From positions 1,054,001 to 1,118,000 of the forward strand of contig JAFEUB010000735.1 in NCBI GenBank assembly GCA_024529925.1: 64,000 nucleotides of DNA. The letters run 5' to 3'. This document shows, in pieces, positions 47,508 through 58,060 of this stretch. Numbering within the stretch: the stretch's first letter is position 1; every line of letters begins with the position of its first letter. Position numbers and translations under genes: made by a program. The notes beneath the pieces are model-generated. The model was not told the DNA's origin and did not search any database. It saw nothing but the letters and a program-made list of their open reading frames with translations. This DNA is from Ophthalmolycus amberensis (lineage: Eukaryota; Chordata; Actinopteri; Perciformes; Zoarcidae).

Positions 47508-50228
47508 TGATGGAGATCTACGTTTGACACAGTTTTCTGATTGTGCCCACGTGCTGTCCACACCTTGCTGAGATAAGAACTCTATGCGAGCCATGTGGTC
47601 TCGCTGATCGGATCTTAATGCGAGCAAGATCTGATCTTGGAGCATACAGACTTGACAATTGACACGCCCTGGCATGATCTAATGACAAAGTGTAAGTCTC
47701 TAAAGGTTTACCGGAGGGATGAACCCAACTCTTTAAAAGGATATTTATCATTTGGTGTTTTGATGACGGTAGCGGAGAGCACTGTCTTGAACATGTTAGT
47801 CCAATATACCCCACGTTGCTCATGATTGTTACATGTTTTCCTTTAATTTGTCCTCCATCTGCGTGTTGACAAAATAAAAACGTAATGCTGTTACATTCCT
47901 TGCATCTAATCCAATTCAGACATCAACATCTCCAACAGTTGCTGTCAGGTCTTGTTTTCATCCGTCTTTCCTGAACGGTGAGCCGGTACTATTTCAATGT
48001 ATTTGTATCTAGTGGCCTGAGCAGGGTATTCAACCATATATACGAGGCCCTTTGTTGGCTGGTAAAGACTGACGGCCAACACAGAGGCCCATTCCCCCCA
48101 CATGCCTGCACACACATAATGGCCATTTCACAGCTCGTCTGGGGGTAATGGAGCCTGGCTGGGCCCGCCGAGATGGTTCACACCCAGATGGGGATGAAAT
48201 GGGTGATCTGGCGGGATTGACGAGGCCTTGAGGTGCTTTTAGAAGATCCGGAGACCAAAATTAGACACCCAAACCTTAACCCTCCCTCATAGGGTAGATG
48301 ACGGGACATTGATTTGAAACATGGTCTAATTGTCACAGGGTTTGGGTGGATGAGAGATGGATAGTGTGTGTGATATGTCTGTTTGTGCATCCATCTCTTG
48401 GTATCTCTATGCGTATGTCCATCTTTGTGCTCCTGGATGTGTGTCTTTTTCGTTTTCACAAATGTGTGTGTTTATGTGTTCAAGTAGAAGGGAACACAAA
48501 ATACAAACAATATTGACCTGGAGCAATCACTCTAATCACCTAGCCTGGACTCACGAAATTACCTGAATCACCCGCGCAGCCCATTCTTCTCCTTCAAACT
48601 CAACACAACCAAAGCACAACATGACTGTGCTGGTATTTCGACTGGACCTTTGAGGCGAGCGGCAGCTCGCGTTATAAATGGCGTGTGGTGGATAATGTCA
48701 ATACTCTGTGATTGGACCGAGCCTGCTGAGTCGCTAAAGGTCAGGGAGGAGCACATTGCTGATTGTTTTCCAAAGACAGCCCATTGAAGTTTGTCTGATA
48801 GGGGTCATTTAGTTTAAGACACGCTCAGAGGCTAAGTTATCAGTCTGTGTCAGTGCTGCTCCAGCGCTGTTTATGTGAAAATTAATGATTCTAGCCTTTG
48901 TGGTATTATCAATTATTTAATTAATGTATTATTAAATTTAAAAGCAAATGATCATCGTCGTTTTTAACTATCACTGATGAACAGGCTGTCTATCATACTG
49001 TTTCCTGTCATTTTGATTGATTAATGACATAGAAGTAATAATATCTTGCACTGATGTACTTTGTACTTTGCAGTTGAGCATGAGTTCTAGTCGTTGAAAG
49101 TCATTGTGCATGGTGTGTTTTGTAAAAGGTATGTGTTGAGCAAAATTAAGAATAAAACTGCCGGTCATTGCAGTTATAAAGTTATAACTGTTGGCAGTAG
49201 CATCTGTCCAACATCTTTCCTAAAGTCAGTGCTACATTTCCTGAATCTTAATTATGGACAGAAAGAAACTACAGCACTGCTGAAAGCAACACAAGAGTAA
49301 CTTTCTGCACATTAAAACCACGGTGATGGTAATGGACCATCTTCTATTGCATTTATGTTTTTACCTTGACAGACGACTCACCCACCAGTGCAGATTTAGT
49401 GCACCATTAAAAATGATTCTCCCAATTTCACTTGAATTTCTATACTACAATGAGCACAAACGCATTCAACACCTTTTAATTAAAAGGTTATTCTTTGGTT
49501 GAAAATTAAACAAGAACTAGAACAAGAAGTTTATTCAAAACTGCACCGAAACTAAATAGAAGCATCTTTCTATTAGAACTAGATTAGAAATGCAGCTCTA
49601 TATTCTGCCAATTGCATGAACAATTAGCCCTTCAATTACATGAAAATCAAGATTATGTCCGCATTTGTTTATTAAATAAACTAAATTGTGCAATTAGATG
49701 GTTATTTTCTTCATTTGTTGCCGTAAAAAAAGAAAAGCATCTCTGCTACTACATATCACATCCTCTTACAATCTTTAAAGGCTTTTTAATCTCGCCGGTC
49801 TTAATGTCCATTTAAACACACACCCCACTCAACACATGTATGCATGTATTATCATCTACTAACCGAGGCTTTTTGGTCTAATTTCACTCACGGTGTTCCT
49901 TTTGTGGTATATATTTGTAAAGAGTGATCCAAAAAAACACAAGCATGCAAATGTGGATATTTGCCGTTCTATCCACCCACATCATTTGGAGGGCTGGTGC
50001 GTGTGTGTGTGTGCAAGGTGCGCACATTTGCGCTCACGACGCCCTCTCGTTTCAGTGTCTCTTCAAAGGCATTGAGTGGTGTCCTTTATGGCCCCCGCTC
50101 CCTCCCTTTTCACTCTCCCTCCTTTTGTCTTAGCGTTTCATATTTAATAGAGCTGGCTCAGAAACAGAGGCAACGATAGGTACCTGAGGCTGAGGGCGAA
50201 GGCCTACTGATGCCTGGGTGAAGTGTCT
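47508..50228. other. Noncoding stretch, no gene seen
   Basis: Mostly unique AT-rich DNA. The segment 49550-49800 is repeat-free and has several CAATTA/AATTAG cores, so it is a weak conserved-element candidate. No domain-bearing open frame is seen. Confidence 0.5.
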
Positions 50229-50282
50229 CCTCTCTCTCTCTCTCTCTCTGTCTCTGTCTGCATCTCTCTCTGTCTCCACCAG
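50229..50282 (+). repeat. (CT)n tract ending in splice-acceptor-like CAG
   Basis: A CT/CTG-rich tract ends in CTCTGTCTCCACCAG. It would serve as a polypyrimidine tract if the segment to its right were an exon, but simple repeats of this type create such signals by chance. Confidence 0.7.
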
Positions 50283-50356
50283 TGATCCTTTCAAGCGGAT
50301 CTATGAGCTGCAGATCAAAGGGATCCACAATGATGTCCCACTATTCTGTCGGGATG
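50283..50356 (+). pseudogene. Exon-like fragment, origin unknown
   Basis: After the acceptor-like CAG, one frame reads a peptide of non-repetitive, protein-like composition that includes DPFKRIYELQIKGIHNDV, about 25 codons before it runs into a poly(C)/(CA)n tract at 50357. No GTRAG donor lies before the tract; the only GT dinucleotides are in poor contexts. I do not recognise the peptide. It may be an exon fragment cut by the microsatellite, a retained piece of a processed sequence, or chance. Confidence 0.2.
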
Positions 50357-50376
50357 CCCCCCCCCCCATATGCACA

Positions 50377-50411
<35 letters not shown>
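50357..50411 (+). repeat. Poly(C11) and (CA)n
   Basis: Eleven C at 50357-50367, then a CA tract with one TA interruption to 50411. Confidence 0.9.
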
Positions 50412-50415
<4 letters not shown>

Positions 50416-52160
50416 CCGCTTTCAAACAGGTGTCTTGACTGATAAGCGATACACATAAGGAGTGGCACAGAGAGATGGAACAAAAAATCGACCTTCATCT
50501 CTGCGCTTCCTCCTCATACGTGGCATTCAGTCTGCAGTCCACTGCCTCACTCCATCATATCCCTTTGGCTCGTAGCAGTAATTGAATTAAAGGGACTTTA
50601 CTCCTTTAGTTCAGTTAATTTTGAAGGTGGGAGCATCTCTACTAAGCTTGGAGAACAAAAAACAAGCTTCCCTATGTCTCCCTGTCTCTCTCACGCTCTG
50701 CTTTTCTCCTTACAGTTAAGGTGATGAGAGCCCATTGGCATCTGTCAAGCTATCTGGCTGATTTTATAGCTGGCTTTCAAATCACCTGCCTTGTAAAGAA
50801 CAAGAACACATGTTCCCTATCGATCATCAATCAATGATCAATTAAGCAAGCCATTTGTCCAATTAGAGCAAAGGGTCCATCCAGACCATGGCTTATTTAG
50901 CTGTTTGATTGGAAGGGAGCGGAGGGAATGGACATGCTTGCATAATTGATCAGGGCCAGGTCTTTAAACACTTATCTCATCCAGGTCAGATAGTGAGGCC
51001 GTTCAGGTTTCTGTCAAGGAAATCTGTTGCCTGTAATAGAGAAACCAAGTGTGTTTTTAAAGGTTTTGTATCACTTTGCCTGGTTGTCAGACATTTGCTG
51101 GACAGTTTGCTGTATTTGTTGATAGAGGGCAGTGTTAGTTTGTTGGGCTGATCTGGTCCATCGCTTAGTTGGCCGAATATATGTTAATATATATGTTGTT
51201 AGATTTTGCTTGTCCTGTTGAGGATTTTATCAAGTGTAAAGCCAATCTCCCAAACAAAGTTATCTGCTTTGAATGTGTCCATGGTGTAATTTGTCTTATC
51301 TTCATCGTTCTTGAGATGCAGTGGAAACCCAAACGTGAATCAGCTGAAGGAAGTTTTGATTCATGTGTTTCATTCCTGGGGTTCCCTGATTAAGGGAACG
51401 TGTGAAGGCCTGTCTGACTCCTCTAGCCGCTGGCTCCCTCTCGCTCTCCCCTTACATTTCTCACGACAGAGGGGGCACTATTTCCCCACCTTCACCCAAC
51501 AATTCGAACCTCAAACCCTCTGAACCCTCCTCCTCCTCCTCCTTCTCCTGCCACTTTTTCTGGTGGAGAGAAATTGTTTATTTGGGTCAAATAGTCAGTT
51601 ATCTCAGGGAAAAGAAGAGGGGGCGTCTTCCACCCAGGCCATCGCTTTTTCCCAAATCCTCACCCTCCTTCTCTTTCTTTTCCACTTTTTTTTGTCCACC
51701 CCCAGCCTCTCCATTTTGGTTTTCAGCCATTTAACCAGTCAGCAACAATCAGAGCTGACAGAGCGACGGGAAACAATCGAGGCGGGGTCACCGGAGGGGT
51801 GACCTCGGAGGGCTTGGGGGGTAGGGACCGAAGGGAGGCCCTGACGAAAAACCGCCACCCCAGTGCAGTGTCCCGCCTGGCTCTTTGTTGCGGTCGGCCA
51901 GTGAGAAAATGGGGACACTTTAACTCTCCTCTGCATCCACGTCCCTCTAACAATCCCTCCACTCTCTTTTCCTTCCCTATCGCCTTCCCATTTTCTCCCC
52001 TCACACTCTTTTCTTGTCCCTCTTTGTTCCATCACCCAGAGAGGGGGAACAGAGGGGGCCGAGAGTGATAAAGTGACTGACGGGCCACTTTTCCTCCCAT
52101 TTTTTTTCCGTCTTCCCTTTCTCTCCGACGGTGTCTGTGACTGCGTGACACTTGGGTTTC
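50412..52160. other. Noncoding DNA with candidate regulatory block 50.70-50.94 kb
   Basis: The 50700-50940 block is repeat-free; it holds ATCAATCA at 50826-50833 (TGATTGAT, a PBX/HOX core, on the minus strand), GATCAATTAAGC and CCAATTAGAGC. Pyrimidine-rich DNA lies at 51500-51720 and 51935-52030. The open frames around 51.4-52.1 kb on both strands are low-complexity and are not called. Confidence 0.4.
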
Positions 52161-52170
52161 TGATTGACAG
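52161..52170 (+). promoter_or_regulatory. PBX-MEIS composite site TGATTGACAG
   Basis: A perfect match to the ten-base PBX-MEIS/PREP heterodimer site TGATTGACAG. The same ten bases recur at 55894-55903. The motif is known; its use here is inferred. Confidence 0.45.
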
Positions 52171-52420
52171 GGGGCGTGGAAGTGTATGTGTGCGTGTGTG
52201 TCTCTGTGTTCAGGAGTGGGGGGGGGGGGCAAAGTGACTGTGTGTGTCTCTGTGCGTGTCTGTCTGGACGCTTTGTGGGGGGAGGATTGTGGGAGTTTAT
52301 GGACCGGAGTGGGTGAAAGGGGGGAGGAGGGTCGATGGTAGGATGGGAGAGTCGAGGGGAGGAAGTGCGAGGGTGAAGAGAGAAGGAGGGGGGAGGAGGA
52401 GGGGGGGCGCGCATCCACTC
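52171..52420 (+). repeat. G-rich/purine-rich block with poly(G12)
   Basis: GT-rich DNA, 12 G at 52218-52229, then purine-rich GGGAGGAGG-type sequence to about 52407. Frames crossing it are artefacts of composition. Confidence 0.75.
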
Positions 52421-52680
52421 ATTCTCTCACCCCCTCTCCGCGACAGTTTGGAGGTTTCACACTTAGCTGCCCCTGCGTTTGTTTTGTCTGCGCGCCTCGA
52501 CCAGGTTCCCACGTGAAAGTGCGCTCTCACTGTCCTCCTGCACTCGTCTGACCGTTGGGCGTCAGAACCAGAGCTGAGACGGAGATATACAGACACTGAC
52601 AGCTGGGCCCAGGTCTGCAGACACAGAGCATATAGCACCTCTGAGGGACTCCCCCTGGTTCCCATGCAAGCGGCCCACTT
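52421..52680. promoter_or_regulatory. GC-rich, CpG-containing patch, possible promoter or 5' exon
   Basis: This patch is GC-rich and keeps several CpG (CTCCGCGACAG, CTGCGCGCCTCGACC, GACCGTTGGGCGTC, GACGGAG), unlike most of the window. It is not a simple repeat. It could be a CpG-rich promoter edge or a noncoding first exon. No TATA box or initiator stands out, and the 122-codon minus-strand frame through it is not recognisable. Confidence 0.2.
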
Positions 52681-53230
52681 GGTGACCTCATGAGTTTGTT
52701 TACTCGGGTCTGAGGGACTAATTACACTGCATGCTGTTTTGTGGCGACGACCTAATCACGAATGAAGTCTATTTTTCAAACTTGTTTTTTGCAGTTGGGA
52801 TTATCCCACATTTCAAACAAAACACTGTAATTTCAATGTTTTTGAAAGCTTTTATCTTGAAAATTATTCATCTTGAAATGTTTAGTTTTAGGCAAAGCCT
52901 GTAGCCGACTGCAGTAACACATTTCTTAAGGTGAAAATATATTTTTTAAATTCCAGACAGTCGCACAGGTTAGTGTGATGTCATGCTATTGTTGTAGTAA
53001 TGTCTGGTAATTTGTTCAATACATCACAGTCATTGTATGTATATTATTGCTTCATCTACTGGAAAATGTCAAACTCAGTTGAGTTCATTCTCTCCAAATA
53101 TCAAACTAATACACTGATACGCATAATTAGAGGTCATGGGCTGGCAATTAAAACAGTATCCCTTGTTCTCACTCGGCTCATCACAAATGTATGATAATTT
53201 AATAATTTTGCCACTGGTGTCATATATGGA
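52681..53230. other. Noncoding stretch, no gene seen
   Basis: AT-rich unique sequence without a recognisable gene or repeat. Confidence 0.5.
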
Positions 53231-53240
53231 TGATTGATTA
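53231..53240 (+). promoter_or_regulatory. HOX-PBX type site TGATTGATTA
   Basis: Matches the ten-base HOX-PBX composite class TGATTGATTA. It lies 1.06 kb right of the PBX-MEIS site at 52161. One match of this class is not strong evidence by itself. Confidence 0.3.
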
Positions 53241-54340
53241 GAGATGGAGAGAAAGGGAAGAGAGATGGGTGTTGTCGAGCCGAAAGGAGGCAGAGTGGGA
53301 GGGGAGGGAAGGTGGGAGGGCATTGAAGGGGGAGCGAGGGATGAATTAGTGACGGGATAGAGGGAGAACGAGAGGGAAGAAAGGAGAAGGGGGGGGGGGG
53401 CGCATTCCTCGGTGATTCAGCACGGTAGACCAGCGTGAGGGAGGGCCGGCGAGTGGATGGACAGAGGGTGGGATGGATGTATGGGGTGGGGGACAGGAGG
53501 AGGGGTGACAGGGCTCCCCTCTAGCAAGTGCGGCGACAGGGACAGATGGCGTCCCTCGGCGGACAGAGTGAGTCCCAGTTTTCACCTGCGGCCCCATGGG
53601 AAAAATCCGCCTTCCTCACACATGCAGCCATACAAGAGGCCCTGGAATGCTCGTGCAACACTACAGCAAGATGAAGGATGCACTCCGAGGAGGGGGGGGG
53701 GGGTCGAGGGATGGATGGAGACGGGAGGGAGGAAAGCAGAGAAGCGGGTCAAGGGAACAGCGATGTAGGATAGTCTGGGAAAACTTCAAGCGAGGAAAAA
53801 TACGCAGAGTGGGGAAAAGCATGGAGGATTAGGAGATTTTGGATAGTAGAAATTGAAGGATGATATAAAAGGAGGCCGTAAAAATAAATCAATAAGGAGC
53901 ATGTTTGATGAAAGGAAAGCAGCAGGGAAGCCTTCACACTGTGAAAACTATTTGACAGATACTTTCCGACAGACAGCGTAACACCCATTCAGATGCCTCT
54001 CGTTCTCTCTCCCTTTTCCTTCCCTCCCTCCTCGGCCGTCATCTCCTTTCTCCCCGCCTTGTTGTCTTTCCCCTTCTTGCCCCATCTCTCCCTCTCTCTC
54101 ACTCTCTGACTGTTGGGTGATACAGATGGCGCTTTTGAGGACTGTGAATGGGGTCAGGCCGGGTCGGGAGGGGAGGGGGGGGGCGCACGGGAGGACCAGA
54201 CAATAATGTAACGATTCGGCCGGCCCCCCGGACCAGCAGGGCCATGGAGGAGAGTGAAAGTAAACAATGGTCCGTCGCTGAGGGGGTCACTGGGAGGGAA
54301 GAGGAGAGAGGGGTGTGCAGGGGGGGGGGGGGTCAGCCTC
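53241..54340 (+). repeat. Purine-rich region with four poly(G) runs
   Basis: Polypurine sequence at 53245-53400 leads into 12 G (53389-53400). Further runs are 12 G at 53692-53703, 9 G at 54175-54183 and 13 G at 54320-54332. A pyrimidine block lies at 54000-54110. Arginine/glycine-rich frames on the plus strand and serine/proline frames on the minus strand are composition artefacts. Confidence 0.7.
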
Positions 54341-54798
54341 CCAGGGACTTGACACAAGCCACTGTTGGGAGGTAGCTTGAAGTGTGTGTACGTGCACACA
54401 GGTTCGCTGCCGAGGGGCAAGGAGGTCAGAAGGTAGCAGCACTCCAGCATTGGCATGTGGTCGACATTTGCAAGTCTGTCTTGTGGAAACTCATTGCTGC
54501 GTCGATCCGTGAGCCCACCGCTTTTGTTTTCTGTATGTCAAGCCTCAAGATATTCTCTGCCAGTAGATATTTAACAAATTCCCCTCTCCATGCACTTCAG
54601 CTACCACTACGTTAGAGCACATTCAAGCCACTTCTGCCCGTATAAAACATGGAAGGTTAAGTTTTCCAATAACAGAAATCATATGTCAATCCCCTGACAA
54701 AACGTTGGCCTACTCTTAGGAAGAAGAAGAGTTGTTCTAAGGTCACTCAGGAAACAGGGAATAGCTTCAGTGAAGGAGTTGGCTGTTCAGTATTGTGG
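54341..54798. other. Noncoding stretch, no gene seen
   Basis: Unique sequence with a 77-codon frame at 54382-54615 lacking any domain. Confidence 0.5.
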
Positions 54799-54853
54799 CC
54801 TTGCTCAAGGGCAGTAGTAGAAACCACTTGTCTAAAATTGCCCTTGAGTAAAG
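54799..54853. repeat. Imperfect 15-bp inverted repeat
   Basis: CCTTGCTCAAGGGCA (54799-54813) pairs with TGCCCTTGAGTAAAG (54839-54853) at 13 of 15 positions around a 25-base loop. AAGGGCA recurs once more just downstream. It may be the core of an old interspersed repeat. Confidence 0.75.
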
Positions 54854-55893
54854 CTGCAAGGGCAATAGTCAATAGTTCTTTAAGTGTCCTTTTGACATAT
54901 TCCCAGCACATGCGTGGTTCAAACTGCAATACTGTTATTTTCCTTTCTTTTGGGCTTGTATTTATATGATTTCAAACTTCATTTAAACGTCTACTGATCC
55001 TTTTTTCTTAAAGTTGTGAGCACTGAAACATATCTTCCTTTTATTTAGGACTTCATACTAGAAATCAAACTCCCCTTTTCAGTAGTTGCTGTCAATTCTC
55101 AAAACTTTTTGTTCATCAGTTTCATATTATTGTTCGACAGGCTGCAGTGGACTGCAAAGGTTACCATCTGTGCATTGGCAGCATGTGCTGGAGTACAAAT
55201 GAAGGGGATAGTAGAGTGTGACGGTTGACACATGGCTAAGCAGACCTAAAGAAGCCCCATTGATCTAATTGACTGGAGAGGCAGGAATCAATGCTAGTGA
55301 TCAGCAGGCCCCTGAAGTCCAATCATTTGCACAATGCCCTATAGAGGTTAACTTCTGCAGCTAACCAGATGTTGCTCTTTTTAGCGCTTACTGAAGGCAC
55401 TGATTTGACCTCAGTGGTACTGCTGGTGAATGAAAGGCAGGACATATTTTGGTAATCTAAACATTTTGTTTTTTTTGTAAACTTTTCTATTTCCCTGTGT
55501 TTTTTATTGTAACATGAAAGTCAAACTAAATGACGAAACCTCAAAACCCAGAGGAAACAAACTCAGCACTAAGTCGAGTTTGTTTATTGCCGTTAACTTC
55601 GTAACTTCGATGCACAAGCTTGGCTCATTAATGATTCTAGTTTAGCAAATAAGTCCCTGCAATCTATTAAAAAATCTTGTTGTGCATGAAATTATGTTTA
55701 AACCTAAAACTTGTCATGGTAACCTCCCTCTCTTCAGTCTGGTTGTCTATCTTAGCCATACCAAATTATGAGAAAAAAATGTATTTTGCATTAGAATTTC
55801 CGACTCATCTGTGTCGGTCACACACAACCTTAAAACACATCGTCCATCTAGCCTCTCTCGTGGTTTTTCCCTGCATTTTCCATCTGTGGCTTT
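54854..55893. other. Noncoding stretch, no gene seen
   Basis: AT-rich unique sequence. The segment 55260-55390 is balanced and repeat-free. No coding evidence. Confidence 0.5.
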
Positions 55894-55903
55894 TGATTGA
55901 CAG
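55894..55903 (+). promoter_or_regulatory. PBX-MEIS composite site TGATTGACAG
   Basis: Second perfect copy of TGATTGACAG, in the same orientation as the one at 52161-52170, followed by CTGCTGAG. It opens a GC-rich, repeat-free patch to about 56090 that includes CCCCGGGCCCCGGGG-like sequence. Confidence 0.45.
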
Positions 55904-57502
55904 CTGCTGAGAAGTGGAAAGGGACCTTCAGTGCAGAGATGAGAAGGCAGGCTGCAGGGGTCGAGTCCCCGGGCCCCGGGGGCTCATCTCCTCCTCCCCC
56001 TCCTCCACCTCTATTCCAGGCCGAGGGGGCCCGTGCAGGGGCAGAGAGATGCAGATCGGAAACCTGCATTGTCCGTGAGGCCCTCACACGTCAAAGCAAA
56101 AAGTCAAATAATGTTGTGACATGTTGTGGGAAGTATAAGTGACAAACACACACATAGAAATGTCCTCTGGCAAGGTGCGCAGAAAATATACTCGTGGTGC
56201 ATCAATGTGTCTGTGCGGAACATTTGCATGAGACACATGAGCAGAGAGGCATTCACACTCCGATAAACACACACACACACACGCACACACACTACAAACC
56301 ACTCTATTACTGCCACTCTACTCTGTCCCTCAGCTCAAACGGAGCTATCTGCAGTAAAAGAGGAGACTTTTAAGAGATGATTTCCAGAGAATACGCTGAC
56401 TGTGACTGTGTGTGTGTGTGTGTGTGGTCTGATTTACCACAATACTGGTCCTCGTATATAGATGTTTTTTGTTTGGTGAAGTTTTGCCTTTAGGGAAAGT
56501 GTTGGGGACGAATTGGGATAAGTTCAAGGTTAATGGCTGTTGATCAGAAAAAGCCTCAAAGGAATACCGGTACATGCAAGTCATATCCATGTCCTCTCTT
56601 GTATAGCAAAATCACAAAGTATCTCCTTACAGAATGTTTTATCTGTTTTGGCATCTTTGCTTTGCCTCACTTTCTCCTGTCAGCCCATGTTCCCTCTTTA
56701 AAGACTGCTTTCCAGCTGACAACTCATTGAGTCTCATGAACACACACGTGCATTGTAAAATAAGGTAACTGTAACTTTGCTTTTTTTGTTTGATTTGCTG
56801 GCAATGTAGTGAATGTAAAGAGAAAGCAGTTAAGACTGACTCTACTTGAAAAGAACGAGCTACAATATGCTGTTTTATTTTTGGTGCATGCTCTCAACAT
56901 AACAGGTGTTAATGTTAAATTTCACCGTCGTTGACAGTTTTAAATTAAGATTCACTGACAAAGGTCATTCAATTCTGGCATTTCTGGAATCCTGAGCCTG
57001 TATTCTGTCATATTGAATTGATTGCAGGTAGTATTGATAATAATATTTTGAATATACAGTATGGTGCAGGTCAACAACAACTTTCAAATTCAGACTCATA
57101 ACTGCAAAAATGAAAGGAAAGTCTGAAACTCCGACATATATATCGAAGCACAAACTTTTTGTCCCAACAATTACAATTAACCTGAGGAGTTCAGTGGATA
57201 GTTGAAAGGGAGTAAATACACATGATTTAAAGTCATTTAGATATTTAGTTTTCTCAGGTTCAAGCCTGCCCGGACAAGATACAATACCATTCAGCTGCCT
57301 TTCTAAACTTGATTACTTTCCTTTTGTCTCTCTTAAAACTTGCTGTAGAAAACAGTATCGTTCTCTAAGAGGTGTAATCTTGTGTCAGCGGGCCCCAGAT
57401 ATGAGCATGAATATTGCAGGAGGGTGGTTGCATTGCAGCTGAGGCACCAGCACAGAATCTGTGCACACCCAGTTAATCTCGGGAGGAAATAACAAGGGGA
57501 CT
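55904..57502. other. Noncoding stretch with short (CA)n and (GT)n
   Basis: GC-rich at 55960-56040, CA at 56269-56292 and GT at 56407-56426; then AT-rich unique DNA. No gene is supported. Confidence 0.5.
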
Positions 57503-57520
57503 TTTCACCACCTGGTGAAA
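57503..57520. promoter_or_regulatory. 18-bp dyad TTTCACCA-CC-TGGTGAAA with E-box
   Basis: Arms of eight bases are exact reverse complements around CC. The centre contains the E-box CACCTG (57509-57514), the type bound by ZEB/SNAI and some bHLH proteins; TTCACC resembles part of a T-box half-site. Binding is inferred. Confidence 0.35.
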
Positions 57521-58037
57521 CAACGGAATAAAAGCAATTACCTCAGTTACTTCTGGATGCATCCGAGTACAGTAACTATAGGACATTGTATTAACAACAT
57601 ATTAACACTTAATTTCTTGCATTAAAACAATTAAAAGCTCAAAAGCTAGAAAGGGAACATATAGTAATCGTTTCTATTAGCACACTGTCAGTGACATTAC
57701 AATATGTATTTTATTTTCTTCCTAAAATATCAATAAATATCAGTTTGATGTCAGCTGAAGTAAAAAAAAAAAAGAAAGTTGTCAGATAAAATCCTCCTTC
57801 CATCCAAAATATCTGAATTAACATTGACGGCGTAACAGTGTAGGCAGTTACAAGAAGGGTATTACTGAAAAGTTCTCATCCAAAGTCGTTACGTTTCTAA
57901 AAGGATTCTAAACCAACAATGTATAGAAATGACCTTATTCTGTAGACTCTTGAAACGATGAATGGCCAACAGTTTGACCTTTTTAAAGCAACTTCAAACA
58001 TAATGGCTTTTGAACACTGAAAATACATGCTCACAGT
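57521..58037. other. Noncoding stretch, no gene seen
   Basis: AT-rich unique DNA with an A-rich patch near 57763-57780. Confidence 0.5.
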
Positions 58038-58060
58038 AATGAATGAATGAATGAATGAAT
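58038..58060 (+). repeat. (AATG)n tail of the L2 element
   Basis: Five to six AATG units form the 3' tail of the minus-strand LINE, as is usual for L2-type elements, whose ends carry short tandem repeats. Confidence 0.9.
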
